Assembly: GCA_002070115.1 (NCBI GenBank)
Contig: MWCO01000015.1
Coordinates: 31,310-95,309, forward strand
Source of the DNA: Deltaproteobacteria bacterium ADurb.Bin207
GTDB taxonomy: Bacteria; Myxococcota_A; Polyangia; Polyangiales; Polyangiaceae
Reading direction: 5' to 3'
Length of the DNA stretch: 64,000 nt
Position numbers and translations under genes: made by a program. Each line of letters opens with the position of its first letter. Within the stretch, counting starts at the first letter, position 1. The notes beneath the pieces are model-generated. The model worked only from the letters and a program-made list of their open reading frames with translations, did no database searches and was not told the origin of the DNA. This document shows positions 36,447 through 43,842 of this stretch, in pieces.

Positions 36447-36460
36447 TGCATGATCATGCA
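36447..36460. promoter_or_regulatory. 14-bp perfect palindrome at the NamZ-like gene start
   Basis: TGCATGATCATGCA is fully self-complementary. It spans the two candidate ATG codons (36450 and 36456) of the NamZ-like gene and lies about 45 bp upstream of the NtrC-type regulator start. It could be a protein-binding site for both divergent genes, or an RNA element at the start codon. Confidence 0.3.
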
Positions 36461-37667
36461 GATAGGGCTCGATCGTTTGGTTTCGATGACAGGGTTGATT
36501 CGTTCGCTTCGCGCTGGTCGTGTGGGGTTATTGGCGCATCCGGCTAGTGTGGATGGGAATTTGGAGCATGTGAGTCGGGTGCTTCGCCGACTTGGGATCG
36601 TACCGCGCCGCATATTTGGGCCGGAGCATGGCTATGGGGGTGAAGCGCAGGACATGGTGGGCGTGGAGCATGCGACGGACACGATTTCGGGCGCGCCGAT
36701 CGTATCGCTTTACGGGCAATCGTATGAGGACTTGGTGCCGCGACGCGAGCAGGTCGAGGATTTAGATTGGATTATCGCGGACTTGAGCGATGTAGGGAGT
36801 CGGTATTATACATTTGTATGGACGATGGTCCTGATGGTGCGGGCGGCTCATGCTGCGGGTGTTGGGGTCGTGTTGTTAGATCGTCCCAATCCCATTGGTG
36901 GCGAGCGGTTGGAAGGAAAGGTTCAACAACCCGGCTATTTATCTTTCGTGGGTTTGGAACCAATTCCAGTACGTCATGGGCTGACGGCTGGGGAACTCGT
37001 GGCGGAGATGGCGAGTCGCGATGGGATAGGGATAGGTCCTGGGGAACCGCTCGATGTGGTGGCGTTGGTGGGGTGGGAGGGAAGAAAGGGGGCGGAGTGT
37101 TGGGAACGACCGTTTGTCATGCCATCGCCGAACATGCCCACGGCGGATACGGCGGTGGTATATCCGGGGGGATGTTTGTTGGAGGGGACGAATCTGTCGG
37201 AGGGTCGGGGAACGACGAGGCCGTTTGAGATATGCGGAGCACCTTGGCTCGATGGGGTAAGAATGGCGGGAGCCTTGCATGCGCTGCCGTTGGAGGGGTT
37301 TGTAGCGCGTCCGCTGACGTTTCAGCCGACGTTTCATAAGTATGCGGGACAGATATGTGGGGGGGTGCAGATTCATGTCACGGACCGCGATCGGTTTCGT
37401 CCGATGGCGACCTACGTGGCTTTGGTGGCGCTAGCGGCGTACCATGCGGGCGGGTTCTTTCGTTTTCGCACGGAGCGATATGAGTTCGTGGAGGGAATAC
37501 CGGCCATCGATCTGCTCAGTGGCTCGGCGAGTCTGAGAGAAGGCATCGAAGCGGGAAAAGAGCCGATGGCACTCATCGATGAGGTATGTAGCGTCGATGA
37601 ATCGGATGAATTGGTGCATCAGCGAGCGATGGAGCGTGTCATGCAGGCAGAGGCGAAGCGGAAGTGA
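36450..37667 (+). CDS. DUF1343 protein, exo-beta-N-acetylmuramidase NamZ-like
   Basis: The roughly 405-residue protein matches the NamZ family: 'GLLAHPASVDGNLEH', 'FGPEHGYGGEAQDMVG', 'VSLYGQSY', 'WIIADLSDVGSRYYTF', 'VVLLDRPNPIGG', 'PVRHGLTAGELV', 'MPSPNMPTADTAVVYPGGCLLEGTNLSEGRGTTRPFE'. Characterised NamZ removes terminal MurNAc from muropeptides in cell-wall recycling. The family region begins at 'GLDRL', only about four residues after the start, so there is no signal peptide. Its action would therefore be cytoplasmic, unlike the secreted Bacillus enzyme. The gene is divergent from the NtrC-type regulator, 47 bp away. The exact start (36450 or 36456) is uncertain. Confidence 0.87.
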   Translation: MIMQIGLDRLVSMTGLIRSLRAGRVGLLAHPASVDGNLEHVSRVLRRLGIVPRRIFGPEHGYGGEAQDMVGVEHATDTISGAPIVSLYGQSYEDLVPRREQVEDLDWIIADLSDVGSRYYTFVWTMVLMVRAAHAAGVGVVLLDRPNPIGGERLEGKVQQPGYLSFVGLEPIPVRHGLTAGELVAEMASRDGIGIGPGEPLDVVALVGWEGRKGAECWERPFVMPSPNMPTADTAVVYPGGCLLEGTNLSEGRGTTRPFEICGAPWLDGVRMAGALHALPLEGFVARPLTFQPTFHKYAGQICGGVQIHVTDRDRFRPMATYVALVALAAYHAGGFFRFRTERYEFVEGIPAIDLLSGSASLREGIEAGKEPMALIDEVCSVDESDELVHQRAMERVMQAEAKRK

Positions 37668-37693
37668 AGGCGGGGTGATGCGCAGGGGTCGGG

Positions 37694-38599
37694 TCAAGCC
37701 TCTGGCAGCAGTTTGGTGAAGGTCACCTCGTTGCCTATTTCGTTATAGGACAATTCATCGACCGCCAGGCGAGCGAGCAGCACACCTCTTCCGTGTTCAG
37801 CGAGCAGGTAGGAAGGTTCGGTAGGGTCGGGGAGTGACTTCCAATCGAAACCGTTTCCTTCATCGATGATTCGCACGGAGAGCGACGGTCCGCGGCGAGC
37901 GATTCGGAGGATAGTTTTTCTTTGTTTTAGCGTAGGTTGGAGTCTTCTTTCTTCGATGATCCGGGATAGATTTCCAATTTCCAGGGCGTGGGATTTTTCT
38001 TCGTAGGTTAGTTGCAGGTTTCCATGTTCGATGGCGTTGATGAGCAGTTCTCGCAGTGCGAGGCTCAGTTCGCTGGCCACGCGAGGGTGTGCCAGGGCGC
38101 CGACTTCACGCAGCAGGACATCGACAAAAAGAGGAATGGCGGATAAGTCATTTTCTAATTCATAAACCCAGGTTCGTTCTTTGACGGAGACGGCGGCGGG
38201 CAGGTCGGCGCCTTGGGTTCGAGCGAGGCGCAGGGCTGCTTCCATTCTCTCCAAGGCATTGATCAGGTCTTCGAATCGGACGGGTTTTTTGATGAAATCG
38301 GTGACACCGGCGCGCAGCGCTTCCAGCACCATTGCCTCGTTGCCGTGGCCGGTGATGACGGTGATGGGTGTTGTCGGTGCTTGTTGCCGAATGGTCATGG
38401 CCACCGACAGGCCGTCTCTCCTTGGCATACGAACATCAGTAATCACCATATCCGGAGCGTTATCTCGAAAGCTTGCCAAGCCGGACTCGCCGTCGGGGGC
38501 GGTCATGAGTTGATAGCCTTCGTCCATCAGCAGGCCACCGAGTTCGTCGCGAACGAGAGCTTCGTCGTCAATGAGCAGGACTTTTAGAGATTGTTTCAT
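37694..38599 (-). CDS. Response regulator with GHKL ATPase (RsbW-like) output domain
   Basis: The first 120 residues form a receiver ('VLLIDDEALVRDEL', phospho-Asp in 'VITDVRMPRRDG', Lys in 'FIKKPV'). The C-terminal half is a HATPase_c domain with N box 'ELLINAIEHGNL', G1 'DEGNGFDW' and G2 'EHGRGVLLAR'. This resembles anti-sigma/serine-kinase ATPases more than histidine kinases, and no HisKA domain or phospho-His is visible. A protein with phosphorylation input and ATPase output may regulate a partner-switching module. Its ATG overlaps the sensor kinase stop by 4 bp, so it is the likely phosphorylation target of that kinase. Confidence 0.88.
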   Translation of the reverse strand: MKQSLKVLLIDDEALVRDELGGLLMDEGYQLMTAPDGESGLASFRDNAPDMVITDVRMPRRDGLSVAMTIRQQAPTTPITVITGHGNEAMVLEALRAGVTDFIKKPVRFEDLINALERMEAALRLARTQGADLPAAVSVKERTWVYELENDLSAIPLFVDVLLREVGALAHPRVASELSLALRELLINAIEHGNLQLTYEEKSHALEIGNLSRIIEERRLQPTLKQRKTILRIARRGPSLSVRIIDEGNGFDWKSLPDPTEPSYLLAEHGRGVLLARLAVDELSYNEIGNEVTFTKLLPEA

Positions 38600-40470
38600 G
38601 GGTTCTCCGACGGCAAGCTCGCGGGAGGTGCTACGGTTTTGAGCAGGATGGAGAAGGTGGTTCCTTCTCCTGGCCGCGATCGGAAGGCAAGGGTTCCGCC
38701 GAAACCACGAACGAGGCTATAGCTGATGGACAGGCCCAGGCCAGTGCCTTTTCCCACTTCTTTGGTAGTGAAAAAGGGTTCGAAAACTCGTCGTCCCACA
38801 TCATCCCCCATGCCTGGGCCATTATCTTGCACATGGAGGCAGATTCGAAGTTCGCCATCACCGGGAAGGATTTCTGCTTCGGCTTTGAGGCGGATTCGTG
38901 GAGAGGGCGGGGAAACACCGGAGTCACTGAGGGCATCGCGGGCATTGTTCAGCAGATTGATGAGAACCTGTTCTAGCTGGGATTCATCGGCCTGAACGTT
39001 AGGGAGACCATCGGGAATATCGACAACGACTTCGATGCCGCGGCCGCTGAGTTGTTCTCCGAGCAAGTCTAAGACGGCCTCGACGGGCTGACGGATAGGA
39101 AAGTCCGTGACATGCAATACGGTGGGCCGTCCGAAGGCTCTGAGCTGGTCGATGATTTTGCCTGCCCGCTGGACTTGTCCTTGAATTTTTTGCAGTTTCT
39201 CGATCTCGAAAGCATGTTCATGGTCATGGTTGATCAGCTTTCGGGTCACGCGTGACGCGAGCAGGCCGATGTTGTTGAGGGGCTGATTCAACTCGTGGGC
39301 GACTCCGGTGGCCATTTCGCCCAAGCCGGCCAGTTTGGCGGACTGAACCAATTGCATTTCGTTGATTTGCAGTTCGACTTCCAGGCGTTTTCTTTCGGTG
39401 ACATCGATGAACACCATGAGGTGTCCTTTGTCTTTGCCTTCCACATCTTTGATATCGCTGAAGTTGACGGAGACGAGGCGTTCGACGCCATGGCGGTCGG
39501 AGACAAACATTTCGCTTTCTTGAAGCGTCATCAAAGAGCGCAGGGGCACTTCGTGCATCGAGTCTTGGCTGGAATGGCTCAACAGTTCCGTGAGCGTCAT
39601 TTTTCCGACCGCTTCGGCTTCCGAGTATCCCAAGATGGCCTCCGCCGCTCGATTGAGCAACTGCACATAGCCGTCTTCATCGGCAGCCACGATTCCCACT
39701 TGGTCGGAGGCATTGATAAGGTTGTCGAGAAAAGCCAGATGGGCTTCTGCATCGAGGCGAGCATCGATCGCGACCTGCTCAGCGATGCGGCGTCGTTCGA
39801 TGTCTCGATTCAGGGCGCTGGTGAGCGCTCTCACGAGTCGGTCCAGGGGGTGTCGAAGCATCCAATTGGCGGTTCCGAGCATGACGAGCACGCTTGCGGC
39901 GAGGCTCAGGCCGAGCACACCCGCGCGAATGGTAAAGTGGAGCATTTTGCCTTCCGACTCAGGCAGGTGGGGAACGACAATCAACAAGTAGTATTGATTG
40001 GAAAAGGGTTGTACGAACCAGCCACCGCTCACGTCGCCCAGGTCATCGCGAATGGCAAAGCGTCGAGAAGGCTCGATGGGTCCGCGGGGATAAGTCTTGT
40101 CTATGGCGTCGTAAAGGATGGGGTCCGTGGCAAAAGCCAGGCTACCACCGTGTGCGATGAGCCCCATCGGGAAGCCTGTCACTTTTGCAGCCTGGCATAG
40201 CAAGTCGGCATTCGAGGTTTCCGGAGAATCCGTACGCATGGTTTGAACGACTTGCATACCTACGGTTGCCAGCGACTCGAGCTTATCGTTCATCGAGGCG
40301 GTGGTATCGAGGATGTCGTAGGTGAGGACGGCCACGCCGACGATCACTTCGAACACGACCAAGACAAATACGAAACGGCGAAAGATACCTTTCGCGCCGA
40401 GCGCGGTGGATTGTTGTAGTTCCGCGTTGTCGCTCGGTCCGATATCACTGCTTCGAATCCGTTCTCGCAT
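38596..40470 (-). CDS. Membrane PAS-domain sensor histidine kinase
   Basis: I start at ATG 40470; a TTG four codons earlier is possible. Two membrane segments (near residues 30-50 and 185-205) flank an extracytoplasmic sensor region of about 130 residues. A HAMP-like stretch, then a PAS domain ('VGIVAADEDGYVQLLNRAAEAILGYSEAEAVGK') with a PAC end, precede the HisKA helix 'EMATGVAHELNQPLNNIG' with its phospho-His. The ATPase domain has 'QVLINLLNNARDAL', 'DNGPGMGDD', 'FEPFFTTKEVGKGTGLGLS'. The signal is unknown. It overlaps the response regulator gene by 4 bp, a classic two-component pair. Confidence 0.92.
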   Translation of the reverse strand: MRERIRSSDIGPSDNAELQQSTALGAKGIFRRFVFVLVVFEVIVGVAVLTYDILDTTASMNDKLESLATVGMQVVQTMRTDSPETSNADLLCQAAKVTGFPMGLIAHGGSLAFATDPILYDAIDKTYPRGPIEPSRRFAIRDDLGDVSGGWFVQPFSNQYYLLIVVPHLPESEGKMLHFTIRAGVLGLSLAASVLVMLGTANWMLRHPLDRLVRALTSALNRDIERRRIAEQVAIDARLDAEAHLAFLDNLINASDQVGIVAADEDGYVQLLNRAAEAILGYSEAEAVGKMTLTELLSHSSQDSMHEVPLRSLMTLQESEMFVSDRHGVERLVSVNFSDIKDVEGKDKGHLMVFIDVTERKRLEVELQINEMQLVQSAKLAGLGEMATGVAHELNQPLNNIGLLASRVTRKLINHDHEHAFEIEKLQKIQGQVQRAGKIIDQLRAFGRPTVLHVTDFPIRQPVEAVLDLLGEQLSGRGIEVVVDIPDGLPNVQADESQLEQVLINLLNNARDALSDSGVSPPSPRIRLKAEAEILPGDGELRICLHVQDNGPGMGDDVGRRVFEPFFTTKEVGKGTGLGLSISYSLVRGFGGTLAFRSRPGEGTTFSILLKTVAPPASLPSENP

Positions 40471-40585
40471 CGTTTTATCCAACCATCATGGTCATCCAAA
40501 AAGGGATGGTACGACGGCATCATACAGGAAGGCGCATTCATCTCAGGAATTCCGAGAAGAGAAAAGCCGTTATCTAGCTCGAGGC

Positions 40586-40611
40586 CGTCATGACGATCCG
40601 TCATGTCGACA
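40586..40611. repeat. Two imperfect 13-bp direct repeats upstream of the kinase gene
   Basis: CGTCATGACGATC (40586-40598) is followed by CGTCATGTCGACA (40599-40611). The first copy contains the perfect 10-bp palindrome CGTCATGACG. They lie about 45 bp upstream of the Ser/Thr kinase start, in the divergent region with the sensor kinase. An operator is possible; binding protein unknown. Confidence 0.35.
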
Positions 40612-40655
40612 TCTTTTGAGAACAGAGATTTTTTTGATTAGGGTACCTTTCCACC

Positions 40656-42308
40656 GTGACGCCGAAACCTGCATTCCGGTCTACCATTACTCAAGCTCTC
40701 GCGGACACCGTCATCGACGAGTCCCGTTCCGACCCGGGTTCGAGTCCGCGTCCGACGCTAGACGTGTCGAAACTGCCCGAGGTGGGGGACATGGTAGGCA
40801 GCATGTACCGGCTCATCCGAGTGCTCGGTCAGGGGACGTTCGGCAAGGTATATGTAGCGGAGCGAGTCGATGTACCGGAGCATCAGGTTGCGCTAAAAAT
40901 CACGTTGCGAGAGGCGTACTCAGGCCGCGATGTGGAGCGTGAATTGGTCATGCTGGCGGCCGCGGGGCATCCCCACATGGTTCAGCTCAAAGACCATGGG
41001 ACCACGGCCGAATACGTGTGGTTTACGATGCCAGTTTATGAAGGGGAAACATTGGCCAAGCGGTTGCAGCGCGGAACGCTTTCTCTGAAGGAGGCGCACG
41101 AGATATTCGTTCCGATTGCGCGTAGCCTCGATGCGTTGCACCGGTCCGGGTTGCGCCATCAAGATCTGAAGCCCGACAATGTATTTCTGGCCCAATTCGG
41201 CGGGAGAATCCACCCCATCATCCTCGATCTTGGGGTTGCGGCGGAGCGTACATCCAAGTTCGTGGCAGGCACGATTCTGTTCGCTTCTCCAGAGCAAACA
41301 CTAGCGCTCACCCACAGCGAAGAAGACGTGCCTTTGAGCGAAAAGATGGATACGTACGGGCTCGCTGCCACCTTGCTGCTGTCGCTCGTCGGTACGGAAT
41401 ACTTCCCCGGAAGCAACGCGGGAACCTATCAAGAGATGGAGTCGGCTCAGCATCTTCGCGCGACGCACCCTCTAGCCTCCGAAGCTTTGCCTCATCTGAA
41501 GGGCAATGCGAGAAAACTGCTCGAAAAGGCATTGTGTGCTTGGTTTACGCTCGATCCTTCCCAACGCCCTTCGATGGCGGAGATGGCCGACGGTCTGGAT
41601 GTATTGCTCGAACAAGAGCGCGAAGAAAAGAAGGCCGAGGCGCTAGCGCGAACGCGACAGAAAGCCAAGCTTCTTCGCACTCGTCTTGCCGTGGTGGCGC
41701 TGATGGTGTTGGCGTTGGGATTTCTCGGCGCAGCCTATTCCAAGCGAGAGACGCTTCAGCTTGCCAACGAACTAGAGCAAGCGCGAGCCGAGGAAAAGCA
41801 ATCCTTCGACAACTTGAATACCTGTAACGCGGCACAAAAGATCGTGCAACGTCGTCTAGCTCGGTGCGAGGAGACGCTTCAAGAAGAGGCGAGCCTTCGC
41901 CGAGAACAGGAAAAGCTCAGGAAATCGTCAGACGAATCGAAAGACGAATGCACCAAGCAGCTCATGACGTTCGACACCAAGGTGAAAACTTGCGAGGACG
42001 ATGCGGATGCGGCAGCCAAAGCCTGTTCTTCCGAGCGTGAGAAGCTTGTTGCGGAGCAACAAAAACAGGTTAAAGAACTCACGGAGGAACGGGACAATCA
42101 ACGTCAATTGGCGGAGGAATGCCAGGGTCAAGTCGACAAGCTTCGACAGGGCAATACCCGATGCGAAGCGGACCTGGCTGTATGCCAGCTCGGCAGAAAA
42201 AATAGGGATAATCCTTATACAGATCCCCTACCCTCCGCATCCACTCCTTCCTCGACGCCGCCTCCCTTGCCTCCTCCGCCTGCTGAGGATCCCATCATCT
42301 GGGAGTAG
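40656..42308 (+). CDS. Membrane Ser/Thr protein kinase with extracytoplasmic coiled coil
   Basis: GTG 40656 starts a 550-residue protein. The kinase domain (about 50-320) has 'LGQGTFGKVYVAE', the ATP lysine K81 in 'VALKI', and the catalytic loop 'HQDLKPDN', in which the usual Arg of HRD is Gln. The metal-binding motif is DLG in place of DFG. So it is a non-RD kinase, probably active because Lys and both Asp are present. A membrane helix follows at 343-361, then about 150 residues of charged coiled coil with regularly spaced Cys ('NTCNAAQ', 'ARCEETL', 'DECTKQL', 'KTCEDDA', 'KACSSER', 'EECQGQ', 'TRCEAD', 'AVCQLG'). The tail is Pro-rich. Targets unknown. Confidence 0.88.
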   Translation: MTPKPAFRSTITQALADTVIDESRSDPGSSPRPTLDVSKLPEVGDMVGSMYRLIRVLGQGTFGKVYVAERVDVPEHQVALKITLREAYSGRDVERELVMLAAAGHPHMVQLKDHGTTAEYVWFTMPVYEGETLAKRLQRGTLSLKEAHEIFVPIARSLDALHRSGLRHQDLKPDNVFLAQFGGRIHPIILDLGVAAERTSKFVAGTILFASPEQTLALTHSEEDVPLSEKMDTYGLAATLLLSLVGTEYFPGSNAGTYQEMESAQHLRATHPLASEALPHLKGNARKLLEKALCAWFTLDPSQRPSMAEMADGLDVLLEQEREEKKAEALARTRQKAKLLRTRLAVVALMVLALGFLGAAYSKRETLQLANELEQARAEEKQSFDNLNTCNAAQKIVQRRLARCEETLQEEASLRREQEKLRKSSDESKDECTKQLMTFDTKVKTCEDDADAAAKACSSEREKLVAEQQKQVKELTEERDNQRQLAEECQGQVDKLRQGNTRCEADLAVCQLGRKNRDNPYTDPLPSASTPSSTPPPLPPPPAEDPIIWE

Positions 42309-42394
42309 CGTTTTTACCAAGGCTCAGGGGCTCGCCACCACGCGCCTGAGGTAGCGACAAAACCAAAGGGAACAACGATCGACGTTTCCTACAG

Positions 42395-43825
42395 CTATTT
42401 TTGTATGCCGAGGGCGCTGATGGTATCCGGGAAAGATTCGCCCAATTTGTATAGCCCAAGGTCTTTCACACCTTGTCCTCCCGCGGTGAACTGGATTTGC
42501 CGAATTCCATACAGGTCCGCTACGAGAACATGACCTTTGAGAGAGCCGCGTTCGATCATGACCGCGGTACTGGGCAAGGATGGTTTTTGTCCAACGTACG
42601 CAAGCTTTCCACGCAAGGAAAACGGTTTGGAGGAATTCGAGGGATCGTAATTCAGCACATGAATATCATCGGGATACTCGCTAACCACGAGCACGACATC
42701 GTTATTGGGCGATGGAACGATGGAAACGGGGGCAGGGACGGAAGGGATGGTTTGCACGTAAGATAGCGAATCGCCATCGATCCGAACCACACCGACACGT
42801 TCTCCGCCGAACATGGAGTCATCACCGAGCAGGACATATTTTCCATCTTCGGTTCGCGCAGCGGATACGATGATGGCATCATCGTCACCGAAAGCTTCCG
42901 CGCTAGCGACTCGAACGGGAGGGGAAAGCAAGTCGATGAGATGAGCCTCCATGGATGGATCCGAGCCGAGCACGTCGGTACTGCTCAGAAAGACGCGGTC
43001 GTCGTCGAGCAAGAGCATCGTGTTGGGCAGCTTGGCATCCAAGACTTTTCCCATTTCGTAATACTGGCCCTCACAGCCAAAGCTAATTTTGTACACACCA
43101 CCGCCATGCTCGACCCATTCGGCATCGAGCACATAGGCATCACCGTTATTGCCGGGAGGAATGATGATTTTGTGAGGATAAAACGAAGGGTGAATCGCGG
43201 GATTCACGACAAATAAATCTCCATTATCGTCGAAACGGAATACACCGAGCGAACGATCTTTTCCTTGTCCCTGGATGGCGATGCCGATGGCGCCACCGGT
43301 GGTGAAGACGATTTCCCCTTCTCCTGACCCCATTTCGAACGTCACGCCCGGACGCGAGATCTGTCCCGATTCGGATAGTTCCAGAACTTCGTATACATTG
43401 GATTCCACACCGCCAGGGCCACGGTTATGAGCGACGACAATTTTTCGGGTGAAGTCGTCCCCGCCGGGCACGAATGCGCAGCCGCCACCGCCTTGGTCTC
43501 CGCCGGTTCCCCCTGCTCCCTGTCCGGCAGCGCCGCCTGTTTCGGTTCCGCCTGAACCGCCGGTTGCGCCTGAACCGCCGGTTCCGCCGCCGGATTGCGC
43601 GCCCCCAGTGGCTCCGGTGCCGGCTTCTGCACCGGTCCCAGCGCCTCCCACGTTCTGCCCGCCTCCCGTGGCTACGCTTCCCCCACTGCCGGCAGCTCCA
43701 CCGGTGGCCGAATGTGCTCCTGAGCCGCCAGCAGGCGCTTGCGCATCATCGTCTCCACATCCGTATGCGGATAGTCCCCCAAACAAAAACAGACACGTCG
43801 CCCAGGCACGGGTGGCAGTTTTCAT
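42395..43825 (-). CDS. Gly-rich-linker lipoprotein with beta-propeller-like domain
   Basis: The signal peptide 'MKTATRAWATCLFLFGGLS' ends near 'AYGCGDDD', a lipobox-like site. A Gly/Ser/Thr/Ala linker of about 85 residues (43477-43732) leads to a domain of some 360 residues. Repeated strand patterns there ('FRFDDNGDLFVVNPAIHPSFYPHKIIIPPG', 'TEDGKYVLLGDDSMFGGERVGVVRI', 'PSPNNDVVLVVSEYPDDIHVLNYDPSN') suggest a beta-propeller. It is the last gene of the minus-strand cluster, 17 bp after the EEP-like pseudoenzyme gene, so it is probably exported with that protein. Function unknown; a surface-binding role is only a guess. Confidence 0.75.
   Translation of the reverse strand: MKTATRAWATCLFLFGGLSAYGCGDDDAQAPAGGSGAHSATGGAAGSGGSVATGGGQNVGGAGTGAEAGTGATGGAQSGGGTGGSGATGGSGGTETGGAAGQGAGGTGGDQGGGGCAFVPGGDDFTRKIVVAHNRGPGGVESNVYEVLELSESGQISRPGVTFEMGSGEGEIVFTTGGAIGIAIQGQGKDRSLGVFRFDDNGDLFVVNPAIHPSFYPHKIIIPPGNNGDAYVLDAEWVEHGGGVYKISFGCEGQYYEMGKVLDAKLPNTMLLLDDDRVFLSSTDVLGSDPSMEAHLIDLLSPPVRVASAEAFGDDDAIIVSAARTEDGKYVLLGDDSMFGGERVGVVRIDGDSLSYVQTIPSVPAPVSIVPSPNNDVVLVVSEYPDDIHVLNYDPSNSSKPFSLRGKLAYVGQKPSLPSTAVMIERGSLKGHVLVADLYGIRQIQFTAGGQGVKDLGLYKLGESFPDTISALGIQK
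43477..43732 (-). repeat. Gly/Ser/Thr/Ala low-complexity linker coding region
   Basis: About 85 codons rich in Gly, Ser, Thr and Ala, with GGSGATGG and related units, encode the linker of the propeller lipoprotein. Repeats are less regular at the DNA level than in the 24376-24465 array. Confidence 0.75.
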
Positions 43826-43842
43826 CGCTCTGTCCTTTTCAA

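Noticed and set aside
39295..40200. Plus-strand open frame of 301 codons
   Set aside because: It is antisense to the sensor kinase, whose PAS, HisKA and ATPase motifs are unambiguous.
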